Part shown: positions 30,231 to 40,614 of the stretch, in pieces
Layout: every line of letters starts with the position of its first letter
Numbering within the stretch: position 1 is the first letter of the stretch
Assembly: GCA_946902875.1 (NCBI GenBank)
Contig: OX336337.1
Span: forward strand, 496,001 to 560,000
Direction: 5' to 3'
From: Nematopogon swammerdamellus
Lineage: Eukaryota > Arthropoda > Insecta > Lepidoptera > Adelidae
Length of the DNA stretch: 64,000 nucleotides
The notes under the pieces: model-generated
The model's database searches: none
Told to the model about the DNA's origin: nothing
The model's input: the letters and a program-made list of their open reading frames with translations, nothing else
Position numbers and translations under genes: made by a program

Positions 30231-30490
30231 CAGAACTTAGTAGAATGGACAGACATAAACGTGTTACGGAACCCTACTTTTAATATAAAATAACCGTCGG
30301 AGGACGTTGGTTGAAAATTGTGAAATTTAGTAGAACGGACAGACATACATTTGTTACGGAACCCTACATTCATTTTGAAATAAATGTTAAATTTTGTAGA
30401 ACGGACAGACATGCATTTGTTACGGAACCCAACATTAATTTTGCAGAACTTAGTAGAATGGACAGACATAAACGTGTTACCGAACCCTAC
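30231..30490 (+). repeat. Four degenerate repeats of a GGACAGACAT unit
   Basis: A core of about 45 bp, AACTTAGTAGAATGGACAGA then CATAAACGTGTTACGGAACC, occurs four times. The GGACAGACAT positions are 30247, 30337, 30403 and 30450, so the spacing is 90, 66 and 47 bp. Units 1 and 4 are nearly identical, and units 2 and 3 share ACGGACAGACAT and CATTTGTTACGGAACCC. The CGGAACCCTA ends recall the Rep-G terminus. Confidence 0.65.
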
Positions 30491-30690
30491 TTAAGAGTTG
30501 CACTCCGGGAGTGCCGGCAGATCCCGTGCCACTCTAACTTAACCCTTAATGCAATGACTTAAGGTTTCATTTTAAAAATGACGCTGACGCGATGTCGCGA
30601 GTTATACATTTTTTACCCACCTAAAAAAGTGCCAAGCGCCGCTAAAGAAGTTTTCACTTCAAAAACCTCAGGGTTATCCCCTTTCAAATA
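30491..30690. other. Short unassigned sequence
   Basis: Nothing recognised; continues into Rep-H. Confidence 0.35.
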
Positions 30691-31585
30691 AAAAAAAAAA
30701 AGAATTTTCAAAATCGGCCCACAATTGACCGAGTAATCGCGTAACAAACATCCAAAAAAAGAAAACATACCGTCGAATTGAGAATCGTAAGTAAATTGCT
30801 CGTGAAGACAAATGCAACGAGCCCAAACACGATGGGTTTATGATGTGTAGTTTAGGAGTTCCTATGGCCACCTTCTGTCTCCATCATCAGACTAGCTCGA
30901 TGGTACTCGTACCATAATAAATTAAGCGCACCTGGCCGGTCGGAAAAGATAAAAAATTTCAAATTTAGAATATTCATGAAACAAGGGTATCACTAGTATA
31001 TCGATTCATGTATTTCAACAGGACAGAGAAAATTTCAAAATATTATGTATTTAATACTTTTTAGTTCTTTTTTTTTTGTTTTTTGGAAAACGGTTTAATA
31101 TTTTTTAAAACAGTTTTTATTTCATTCTTTTTAGTAATATTATTAGTAATATTACATAAAAAAGAATGATCGAAATCGAATAATCGAAATCGATTGAAGT
31201 GGTACAGAATTATTCGCCATATGTGTCAGACTGCAAATTGCTGAATAAGTCCACATCACAAAAGTTTTGCTGAAGGTAACCACACACCATACTAATTTAT
31301 GAAACTGAAAATTGCCGAAAACAACCACATCACAAGTTTTGCTGAAGGTAACAACACACACACATTATGCAAATTTTTCGAAAACCACTGAACCAATTTC
31401 GTTAAAATTGAAATGGGACCACCTCGGAAGTATGACCTAACTAACAAAAAAAGAATTTTCTAAATCGGCCCTCAATTGACGGAGAAATCGCGTAACAAAC
31501 ATACAAAAAAAAAATAAAAAAAAAATAAAAAAAACATACAGACGAATTAAGAACCTCCTCCTTTTTTGGAAGTCGGTTAAAAACA
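30691..31585 (+). repeat. Rep-H interspersed repeat, two partial copies
   Basis: AATCGGCCCACAATTGACCG with ATCGCGTAACAAACATCCAA (30712-30751) recurs at 31464-31503 as AATCGGCCCTCAATTGACGG with ATCGCGTAACAAACATAC. The second copy ends GAACCTCCTCCTTTTTTGGA with AGTCGGTTAAAAA, a known type of lepidopteran repeat end. An internal pair, CACATCACAAAAGTTTTGCT and CACATCACAAGTTTTGCTGA (31252-31271 and 31327-31346), shows a local duplication. No coding. Confidence 0.55.
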
Positions 31586-31879
31586 AATAACAACGCTTTC
31601 GCGAACTCACATAGTAGACTTTGGAATTATGCTGCCGGGACAGCGAATGAAGTGAACGACGCAGACAAGGTAGGGTAGGAAGGAGTCTTTGCCAGTTCAG
31701 GCAGACGAGCTTTTAGTGCTCTCACAGTGAGTCGTCACAGTGAGAGCTTTAAAGCGGCTTTGCGATGACAACGCAACAATAAGAGCGCTACACGCGCAGA
31801 ACCTGTGAGCTGCGTTGTGTGACATGACGTAGTAAGGATTAGATGCATTTCCTGCGCCGCGCGTAATGCACAAAACAAA
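31586..31879. other. Unassigned sequence
   Basis: Nothing recognised. A small inverted pair, CTCTCACAGTGA (31719-31730) and TCACAGTGAGAG (31735-31746), lies here. Confidence 0.35.
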
Positions 31880-32372
31880 TGCCTGCGTAGGGTTGCCATA
31901 CTTAAAATTTAGTCCTGATTAAAAACCTGACATTCGCGAAAAACTTCGGACATGTTATTAGGTACCTATCATCAATACTCAATACTAATAATAAATCTAA
32001 GGGATGATCATGGCATGCGGAGTAAGTTACATTGTTTTATGAGATACTGACTTTATTGACTCTATGTATGATACCAAAACTAATTAACTATATAAAAAAA
32101 TCGGAATGTATGTTCCTCCATAACTCTTAAACCGATCATTCGAATTCGATTAATCTTAGTACAAATACATTTAGCTATACGTGACACAGGATAGGCTAAA
32201 CAAAATTCACTGAAAGAATTTTTTGACGATTCAATAAATGAATATGTTTACTTCTGATTAAAGCTGAAAGTCCGGATAAATTAAAAAAAAACTCGGACAA
32301 ACTCCAGACGGAGGCCAAGAAGCAGTACTTGTCCGGACAAACGCCCGGGTGTATAGTCACCCTATGCCTGTG
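31880..32372. mobile_element. hAT-like MITE with Rep-E insertion
   Basis: Ends TAGGGTTGCCATAC (31888-31901) and GTATAGTCACCCTA (32351-32364) form imperfect inverted repeats. Flanks TGCCTGCG (31880-31887) and TGCCTGTG (32365-32372) look like an 8-bp target duplication with one mismatch, as in hAT elements. GTCCGGA and GTCCGGACAAACGCCCGGG words lie inside the right end. A Rep-E copy occupies the middle. Confidence 0.5.
31981..32212 (+). repeat. Rep-E interspersed repeat, copy 3
   Basis: AATACTAATAATAAATCTAA, TTATGAGATACTGACTTTAT, ATGTTCCTCCATAACTCTTA and ATACGTGACACAGGATAG match copies 1 and 2 in order. Truncated at the GGTACGG region. Confidence 0.6.
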
Positions 32373-34213
32373 CGATCAAATCGCGGGCATCAGATAATGA
32401 AATTGTATTTTTAAAACACTCATCATAATAAAGTGTCACTGCACGTCGAGTCGACGCTGACTGGAGCTGACTGACGGGAGGGAGAGCCGGATCGGTTGGG
32501 GTGCGGCGCTGGTAGGCCGGCTGGCCGGGCTATTTCTGTCTGCGGTCGGGAGACGGGACGTCTTATCGGGTGGGATTCGAACATTTTGGCCGATCAGAAT
32601 TAAAAATAAATAAACAGCGACGTGCGGCCGGCGCGGCCGAGGCGCGCGCCGCGGCGGCGTTGCGTCTCACCTATAAATAACGGTAATGAATGGGCGGTTA
32701 CGGTGCGCAGGAGCAGCGCTCTGATTTATCTCTTTCCTTATTTGAATATTTAACTCGTTGCGGGTTGGCCTACTTCCTCCCGGAGTCTGTCACCTCCGTC
32801 GGAGCGCTGCGCTGCTGGCGCGGTACGGATAATCCTACGTCTTTGCTCTTCCGTTTATTGTACCACAGATTGTACGAAATGTTCCGATTCATTGTGAGAT
32901 TTATAGTTGGTACGTCGACCGCTGCCGCCGGCCGGGGCGGGGCGGGGCGCGCCGCCGCCGGTAGGAGAGAGAACACAATGCATGTCATTAGGCCTTGTGC
33001 TGCAACACAATCACACCGCTCTCGTGTTTTATTTAACGTTTTATTTCGTTAGGTAGCGTATCCGTCGCTCCGCCGTACCCGACCCGACATGGAGACACCG
33101 AAACGCGGAGGTGCTCACCGCGGCGGTGGCGGGGGGGCGGCGGGCGAGTCCCGTCCGCGTCAGTGTGTTGGCCGATCTTGATTCTTGGCCAAATATGAAC
33201 GAGTCTTTCATTCTCCTAGTAGAGCACGCTTTGTTTGGTCAGCATACAGAGCGGCAGCTTATTGCGTAAGAATAGTCGCTCGCTGCGCCTGATAGCTCGG
33301 GAGCTCCGAGCTCGTGACCGGGATTACTATATTTCGATGGCGACTGCGAGTGTTGAACTAGCGACTTTTGCTTACTGGGTAGGCAGGTTGGACCACACGC
33401 GGGGTACTTTCGTTTGCTCGTATTTTTTAAGAGATAACAAACGGTGGCCGGTGCGGCTGGGGCGCGGGGGAGCGGGGCGCGCGGCGAAGCCTCTCCGAGT
33501 GCCCTTATCTAAACACTTGTGCCCCTCGTGCCGCCGTACCTCCCCCCCCCCCCCCCCCCCCCCCACGCCGTGCTCCACTCTCCGCTCCGACCACAATAGC
33601 TGGCGTAATTCAGTTTTACCACAAAATGGGCTCTTCCATTTTTGGTCGCCGCTTTTAAATAACACTGCTGCAACAGCTCTTGTGCACACGTTCACTCAGC
33701 TGTACAGTACTCACCGAGCTGTGATTGTACTTCAGTAACTATAGTTATATTCATCTCGTGCTTTATCTCCTCTTCTCTACTTCTTCAATCTGTCTGACGC
33801 GTAAATGTAAAACCACTGAACTAAATCACCTGCAATACCCAGTAACGAAATCTGGCATATATCTGCATTGCAATGGATTGCATTTACATTGTGTCTGTAA
33901 TTTTATTTTATTTCACTTTGTAACGTTTTTACCTAGCATACTTTCCTATAACTGTATTCACCGATAAATTTAGAATTTAATTAAATAAGTCCGTAATAGA
34001 ATATCATATAGGTAATAGGGTGGCACCTAAGTCACCCATGTACCAGGTACCTACACATCATAGTTCGGAAAGCTCTCGCGCCGGCGCGGCGGCGGCGCCC
34101 ATTCTATGTTCGTTTATAAGTCTAAAACTACTCAATCGGTTCACAAGGGGGTTTCACTGACACTTTCGGGCACATCGAATTTGCCGCAAAGCTAGTAATA
34201 TTTATAAATAATA
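32373..34213. other. Unassigned sequence with GC-rich islands
   Basis: No gene recognised. GC-rich islands at 32460-32660, 32920-32960, 33060-33160 and 33440-33600 alternate with AT-rich sequence; CCTATAAATAACGG occurs at 32670-32683. Frames at 32690-33052 and 33235-33738 show no family resemblance. This may be regulatory intronic sequence. Confidence 0.35.
33542..33564 (+). repeat. Poly(C) tract, 23 bases
   Basis: An uninterrupted run of 23 C; the minus strand is a G23 run with quadruplex potential. Length in the true genome is uncertain because such runs are prone to sequencing error. Confidence 0.9.
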
Positions 34214-34446
34214 TCCGCACTACGTGTACTGGGCAGGGATTGCATCCCTACACGCTGCACTTACCGCGGATGCCTACCAATCGCCCAACCAAGTATAGTC
34301 TCGGGTCGGTCCTTCAAGAGAGGCGGGCACCTGTCAGGCCGGCATGTAATTCGCAACCTCCGCGTGCGGCCGAATGTCCATGGGCGTCGTTAGCCGCCTT
34401 ATGGGTGGCTCGGCGCGATATGGCGCGCTGTCTATAAAAAAAAATA
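34214..34446 (+). mobile_element. Jockey/CR1-type LINE 3' end, copy 2
   Basis: CCGCACTACGTGTACTGGGC, GCATCCCTACACGCTGCACT and GGCACCTGTCAGGCCGGCAT match the order of the 14400-14848 LINE end, with an internal deletion. It ends CTGTCTATAAAAAAAAATAC. Confidence 0.65.
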
Positions 34447-35838
34447 CAAAAAAATAGGAACTCTCCGTACACAGTGACACCCGGCCGCCGCCGCCGCCCG
34501 CGCCTCCGGTGAGTGGTCAGTCGGTCGGCTGGCTGATAATCGGCCCATGTTTTATTTCCCTTTCGCTGTCCCTGGCTATATTTTATTTCCTGTAAGCTTC
34601 CCTGTTACATTATTCATTTTGAATAAATAACACAACCCAAAATATTGACGCAGCTACGCGCAATATTTTATAACATGTCCGTCGCGAGAGTTATTTCGGC
34701 TCAAACAATTTACTCGCACACGATTTTTGCCATGTAGGGACTTAAAATTCTTCAATACCGCAATGATCGCCCGACACGGCCAGCAATAAAATGCATTATT
34801 CAAACGCGTTCTGTTTTACGATTATTCCTCTACGAATGCATATCTGAGATGACGCCGCGTGCATTATGATGCATTAGTGACTGCTCCGTCAAGAATTCGT
34901 TCACCCCACTCAAGCCGCATTAAAATACATCAAATCAATGGGACGCATCGATACTTACTCGCCAGCGCGAGCGGGCGGACACAGACCGCGCTGTCTCAGT
35001 GACTGACCTCCGCCGCGCCTTCTGAGGCTAGGGTTGCCACACGCGTCGGTAAACTTTCGTCTAATCGAGCGTCTAATTCACAAGCTCGAATAGAAGAGAA
35101 ACTGGGTAATACGTAGGTTTTTAAATACGATAAAAGCAAAGCCGAAAATGAGGAGAGAAAATACGTCCCGACCAGGATTCGAACTTCGAACTCCGACTTT
35201 ATTCGGATTGTCGATGACGTATTCTCTCTAAATTTTTGAACCGTTGCTTGCATCTTTTCTAGTAAGTATGAATAACGCAATGTTCTGCGTACAGTCAACT
35301 TGCACGATTCCACCAAAGTCGTATTTGGCATCGGACACTAGAAGTTGACTTGGAATTTTTATTACATATTATATTTTTATATGTTAGTACTCAACATGTA
35401 CTTTTCTTTAATTTTGTATTTATCTAAAAGAAATATAAAAAGCGATTACATACTACCAAAAATATGTAATAGGTAATATGTGGTTTTACAGATAGGCCTC
35501 CACGGTTCCTCGCTGCATGGCGAGACTGATATAGTTTGTGTGAGGAACACTTTTGAGGCTTCAACAAGCGACTAACCTATGTAGCTGCTTCACTAACACT
35601 TAACACACTACAAACGTCTCCACGCAAGGTGACGAACTGACGAACACCTAGTGCTGCGTAATAGAACCGATTCAAATGAAACTATTGCCAGAAATTATTT
35701 ATTGCACACAGTTGAAGGAAAAAGAGTACCTACAGGAAAAGAAAGAAGAAAATAAAGGCGCGCAAAAAGCGGAATTATCACTGCAAGTGATTTCTACTGG
35801 TCAACCTTTAAAAAGTTGGCTGCTTAAAAGTCTAGCTG
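34447..35838. other. Unassigned sequence
   Basis: No gene recognised. A B-box-like GTTCGAATCCTGGTC on the minus strand (35172-35186) may mark a decayed tRNA-derived SINE, but no A-box or tail was found. Elsewhere AT-rich, with a CCGCCGCCGCC patch at about 34484-34505. Confidence 0.35.
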
Positions 35839-35841
35839 TTA

Positions 35842-35905
35842 TGGTACGTTGACACGATGCGAGGTTTCACGCACGAGAAGCATTCCGCCTTCTCGAACGA
35901 GTAAA
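35842..35905 (+). repeat. Left terminal inverted repeat of the Harbinger-like element
   Basis: GTTGACACGATGCGAG (35849-35864) and the following TTTCACGCACGAGAAGCATT pair imperfectly with 49240-49290. TTA precedes it. Confidence 0.55.
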
Positions 35906-35998
35906 CTCGCATTCGTGAAGCGTTCGTGGAACTGTTTACACTATTCCACATCTTGTTCGAGCTCGTCTGTGTTTCTATGTTTTGACAGTTGCAAAAAT

Positions 35999-36227
35999 GG
36001 AGTCTGTAGACGAAGGTTTGGCGTGTATTGGCAGGCCTCACGCACTCTATGTACTTGCGCGCGCTAACTACACTGTTACGTTGCAAAACCGCAAGGTCTG
36101 CCGTAACACGACCCTTCGGTTCTGTTTAGTTATTTGTTTCAGTATTTTAAATATTGCCGCCGCTCACGGACGAAAGCGACTCAAATACGGCGACCAGAAT
36201 ACGGCCGCGCGTTATGTTTGCAGCTGA
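35999..36227 (+). pseudogene. Possible Harbinger-like ORF, N-terminal remnant
   Basis: ATG at 35999 (context AAAAATGG) opens a frame MESVDEGLACIGRPH that stays open to 36227. Acidic N-termini right inside the terminal repeat are typical for the nuclease or DNA-binding partner of Harbinger elements, but no DDE block or Myb/MADF block is visible, so identity is tentative. The sequence from 36228 to 37605 is unassigned and has GC-rich stretches with open frames (36427-36664, 36829-37166) I do not recognise. Confidence 0.3.
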
Positions 36228-37605
36228 CGTCAATCAACCATCAATCAATTCGATTCAATCAATCTTTGATCTGACATCAACCAACACAGCAACTCGATCA
36301 GAGTCGCGTGGCTTCGTGCGCCGGTATTGGATAATATTAATAGTTAAAATGATAAATAAAATAATGGTATTAATTGTAAAATCTTTACTTCACAGTTGTG
36401 AGTAGAATCAAATAAATTAACATTTAATGGGCGTCAACTCGTTCGACGGTCCGCGCCGCTGCTCACAGACGAATGAAGTGCTGTCTCGCTCGCCGATACC
36501 AGGGAGCGAGGCAGCACGTCAAGAGAAAGAGCGAACGGAGTCGCGGACCCGAGAGCGAACCACGAAGGATAGGACAGTGCGACAGATATTACTTTTCTTC
36601 CGGCTGTCAGAGATTGGTGCACGCTCTCAGCACAATTCTTTTGTTCAAGCTTAAATTAATGTGAAAAGAGTATTAGGAATATTTTCACATCTCGCCTTGA
36701 ACGAGAAGTAAACTCCACGTCAGTGGGTGAGTAGGCGAACGCCAATTTATATAAAATCTGTAAATTTCAACATGTAAAATTTTTATAACGGCTACCGACA
36801 TCGGAGCCACGTTTCACAAAATGGTAAATTGTGTTTTTACTGCGTGATAGGGCCCCACCGCCGCTCCATGGTGATTATGTTAGTGCGGCGTGTGATATTT
36901 ATCCCTATCGCGCAGAGTTTGGTACGGGCTTCGCTCCAAGACAACTTCCCGACTTCCGCTCCCGTCACCGCGCGAGCGGTCAGGACGGTCGGAGAGTGCC
37001 CCGTCGACGCCACTCCTGCGAGTCAGCGATTCACCTGTCGCTGGGCTGCCGGCGGCTCTGCTGTGTTCAGCGGAACGCCGTGCCGTGGGAGCTGCGCGTC
37101 GAGAGGCTAGGCCTCCGGCTGATTGTGCGGGAAGACGGAGAAGAAGACCACGCCGTCCGTCAATAAACCGGTGCGATCGCTCCTATTCTTCCTTAGTCAG
37201 CTGACTAGGTAGGTAGGTAGGAATTCTTTGTTCGCCGAGCGGACGCAGCACGCCGAGGACTTGTATTTAATCCAGAGACCCTATTTATATACCAATTAAT
37301 TGTAGAAACGACCGAATAAATCTACAAATTGTACACCTGGGTTTTATTTATATTGCTATAAAAATAGACAGGTAACACTATCGCCCGACGGGCCGCCGGC
37401 GGTCTTTTTCAGTACAAATTCGTCAGCCGCGCGAAGTATACATAGACGCTCGCCCACGCAACTGCGCGCAGCTGCAAAGCAATAAACACTTTACACTCGA
37501 TCGTTAAGGTACATTTTCGCACGCAGCGATTGGCGATGTGAAACAGTAGGCTATTAAAGCCCGAAGGTAGGAACATTTTCTATGGAGTGATTTATCTGTT
37601 ACGAA
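36228..37605. other. Unassigned interior of the Harbinger-like element
   Basis: No gene recognised. A frame at 36831-37166 includes CRRLCCVQRN and ends near two AATAAA words (37163-37168 and 37313-37318). The run ATGGTAAATTGTGTTTTTAC (36822-36841) recalls a THAP-type protein start (MVNCVFT) but reaches a stop after eight codons, so it is not called. Confidence 0.3.
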
Positions 37606-37610
37606 GTAAC

Positions 37611-39808
37611 TGTACGCGACTCGCCGGCCGCGCGCGCCGCTCCGACGCGCCGCCGCCGATTTCGGCGGGCGTGACCTCCGATGCTGCGGACTGACCCCGC
37701 TCTCGCGAAGTGTCCTCAACTCCTCACCCCGCCGCCGTGTGTCGCGCGCTCGCCCGCGTCGCCGTCCCGTTGATTCGCCGTTCGCCCGACTGCCGCACTG
37801 ACACGGAGCAGCCGAGTGCGCGCGTAGGGTGACGCGTACCGCTCAGCGACGATCGGCGAATCTTCTCTCTCTGTTCGACCTGTAGGCTTGAAAGGAACCT
37901 AAGGTCCTAACTGGCGACTGTTCTTTTAAAATAAAATCACGGACTTGCGACACAAACGAGCTCCCCACTCAATGTTGGACCGTCTCCAGCGTAGTCCGAC
38001 GATCGCGGTATATAACGCGTGGGCAAGGTATTTATTTATAGTCAATTTACTACAGCTATTAATCTGTTACTTTACTGACTCCAAGACTCTACACTATATC
38101 CTATCACTTTTACTTTATGAGGTGACAATTTAACGCTAAAGGCACACTATTTCTCTCCAACTTCCAAGCTTAATTTTCAACACAATATATTTTCCTTTAT
38201 CTTTCTGAGTTGACTGTTTCTCGCGGGTGTTGAAGGCAGACTAACCGTCAAACTGTTTCTTCCAAACTCAATAACTTGTACACATTGTCACTGCATACCC
38301 CCTCCGCGTGGTCCATGACCATTCCATGTATATAAGCCCCTATTGGTTCGTTACCTTTTTCTTACATAATACCCAACATTCCCGCCTACCTTTTCGTCAA
38401 TGTTATTGGTTCCTTTCGTCGGTATGTCACCATTACATAACCTTGCCCCCCGCCTATATAAAACGAACCTTCGGACACGCCTTATTCCAATTTGAATGAG
38501 AAGCTCCATTTATTTACAATTTCACATACAAAACACACATATTACATTTTGAATACAACAATAATAAATCACATAAAAACTTACAATAAAATACTTCCAA
38601 ACATTTCCGTAAACATTGCTATTAAACTTACTTCAATTTAATTATAAATGGTGCGGTTAGACCTTTATAATCATGTACATATTATACTTAAATACATTTT
38701 ATATCAAATACTCAATCATTTCATCACATTACATCATTTTAATTCGCTCAATATGCCCAATGCTTTGACCAGGCGGTCATGGTACATTTATTTCCATATA
38801 TCCACATAATCCAATAAACATAGTATAAAGTTTATTAGCTTTTTCCAATAATTCAGTTCCACTACATCCATCACCTACTTATTACGTACCTACATACTAT
38901 AATGATACAATTTTACAATTATCAAACACTCCTAATACAAAATATTAATTGATTGGCCGCTTTTAATTTCCTAAACACGTACATAGGAAATAACACATAC
39001 GATTACATATACCTAAAAATATTTTAAGATGGTCAGCGTCTAACGGTAAATAGTTTCCGGAAAGATACTTTCTAGGCCTTTTGTCTTTCGGTTACAAAGA
39101 GCTTTGAAAGTTTATTACTGCGTTCTCATTCTATTTGCGCAATAGAGTCGTCTTACAAATTTGAATGTCTTTACCACTCTTTAGAATCCAAAATCATTCA
39201 TATTTTTAAAGAATTGTCCAAATATCTTTGTTTTGCGTTTTTAAATGAACTTTACATCCATCTAACATCCTGCAATTTAGCTGGTCTTTTAGCCACGCTC
39301 AACAAACTATAAAGAATGCAACATTTTGTTTAACTCTATTCAGCATTTTATTTTTTAATGTTTTATCGCCTATTCATTTCAGTATGTCTTTCACTCTTTT
39401 TGAATGGATATTGCGCTTCTATTCTCATAATATTTCTACCCCAATCCTTTCGAAAATTTCTCTTTTATTGCGGGCGGGTTTTCAATTTAGATTTCTCTAC
39501 CATAAAGTTACTTCACACGAGAAAGACAATAATTTACTTTTACGACATATTTGACAATACCAACTTTCTGAAATCAACAATTAATATTTTCGTACGTTAT
39601 TTATGGCTTCCTTCGACATTTGTATCTTGTTTGTTTTTTAGTAAACTTTTCAATATTCTGAATGGATGTACCAAGCCTTTCTTTCAATATTTCTAAACTA
39701 TATTTCACAGTAATGGTTCTAACGAAAACCTAGCCTTTGAGACGCTCCCCTTACAAATTCGTCTCGCTCAATATATTTTTCTACAATACTTCGGGCGGGT
39801 CGGCTACA
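37611..39808 (-). repeat. BEL-2 3' LTR
   Basis: 2198 bp, matching 46446-48643 at a constant offset of 8835 bp. About 400 bp at the left are GC-rich; the remainder is AT-rich and very poor in G on the plus strand. The frames of 62, 63 and 112 codons recur in both copies but have no recognised motif. Confidence 0.95.
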
Positions 39809-40614
39809 TACTCCCCCCTGTAACGTACGTGACGTTACACAATTATAAGCCGACACGCATATACAATCATTACATATTCAATGTTAAACAATTCTTCTCA
39901 ATAGTCCTCTTTCTAACTCCAATAACCGCACCAATTATAAATCTTATCACTACATACACATTACAACTTCAAACACTTACACAATTTCAAATCAGCAACC
40001 TTTTACTTCAATCAATTCAAATCAATACGATTTTCAAATCAACAATACAATCAAATCCGCTACATCATTACAAAAACCATAAACAACCGCACCTGTCCAC
40101 AAAACTTTCACTTAATGTCTTTACACTCCTAGCAATCCTTATTATTTGAGTCCATTGTCCTTTTATTATCTTTCAATACTTAGGCGCCACTCTATTGTAG
40201 TGGGTCGAGTCCGTTTCGTTTGTTCTCAGACAGGTTCGTACCGCACAGCTGCACGGACCCTAACCGTTAACTTGCACTTTTAATTTGTTTATTTACATTT
40301 TTATCTTTATGGTTCCGTAACTATTTGTAATTGCCCATACACTTTCGATTTTCACTCTCGCGCACTGGTTTGACTTACGTTTTCACTTTCAATTTTACTT
40401 TTGCCCATAGACACTTTTGATTTGCACTATTACACATATTAAATTTTTACCTATTTCACTCGCGGACGCTGGCTCAACGCCCGGGCGGAGCGCGTACTAC
40501 CGATAACGCGAATCACTTCGACGACACTGGTGATCGCGTTTCACTTTCACACATACACAGTCGTACACGCATTTTCAGCTTTCAGGCGGCCGGGCGCCTG
40601 CTCGTTTCAGCATA
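39809..40614 (-). other. BEL-2 3' untranslated region with polypurine tract
   Basis: On the minus strand, GGGGGGAGTA (39809-39818) abuts the 3' LTR and is the expected plus-strand primer. The rest is non-coding. On the plus strand G is rare (roughly ten in 39851-40081), so the sense RNA is strongly C-poor. The 106-codon plus-strand frame at 39829-40149 is a product of this skew. Confidence 0.75.

Noticed and set aside
32690..33738. Frames of 120 and 167 codons in GC-rich islands
   Set aside because: No family resemblance; overlapping frames on the other strand are equally long, as expected from composition.
36822..36848. THAP-like start (MVNCVFT)
   Set aside because: Stops after eight codons and no further THAP residues are visible in any frame.
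37945..39696. Repeated frames of 62, 63 and 112 codons in BEL-2 LTRs
   Set aside because: Identical in both LTRs because the LTRs are identical, and antisense to the element; no motif or start context supports a gene.
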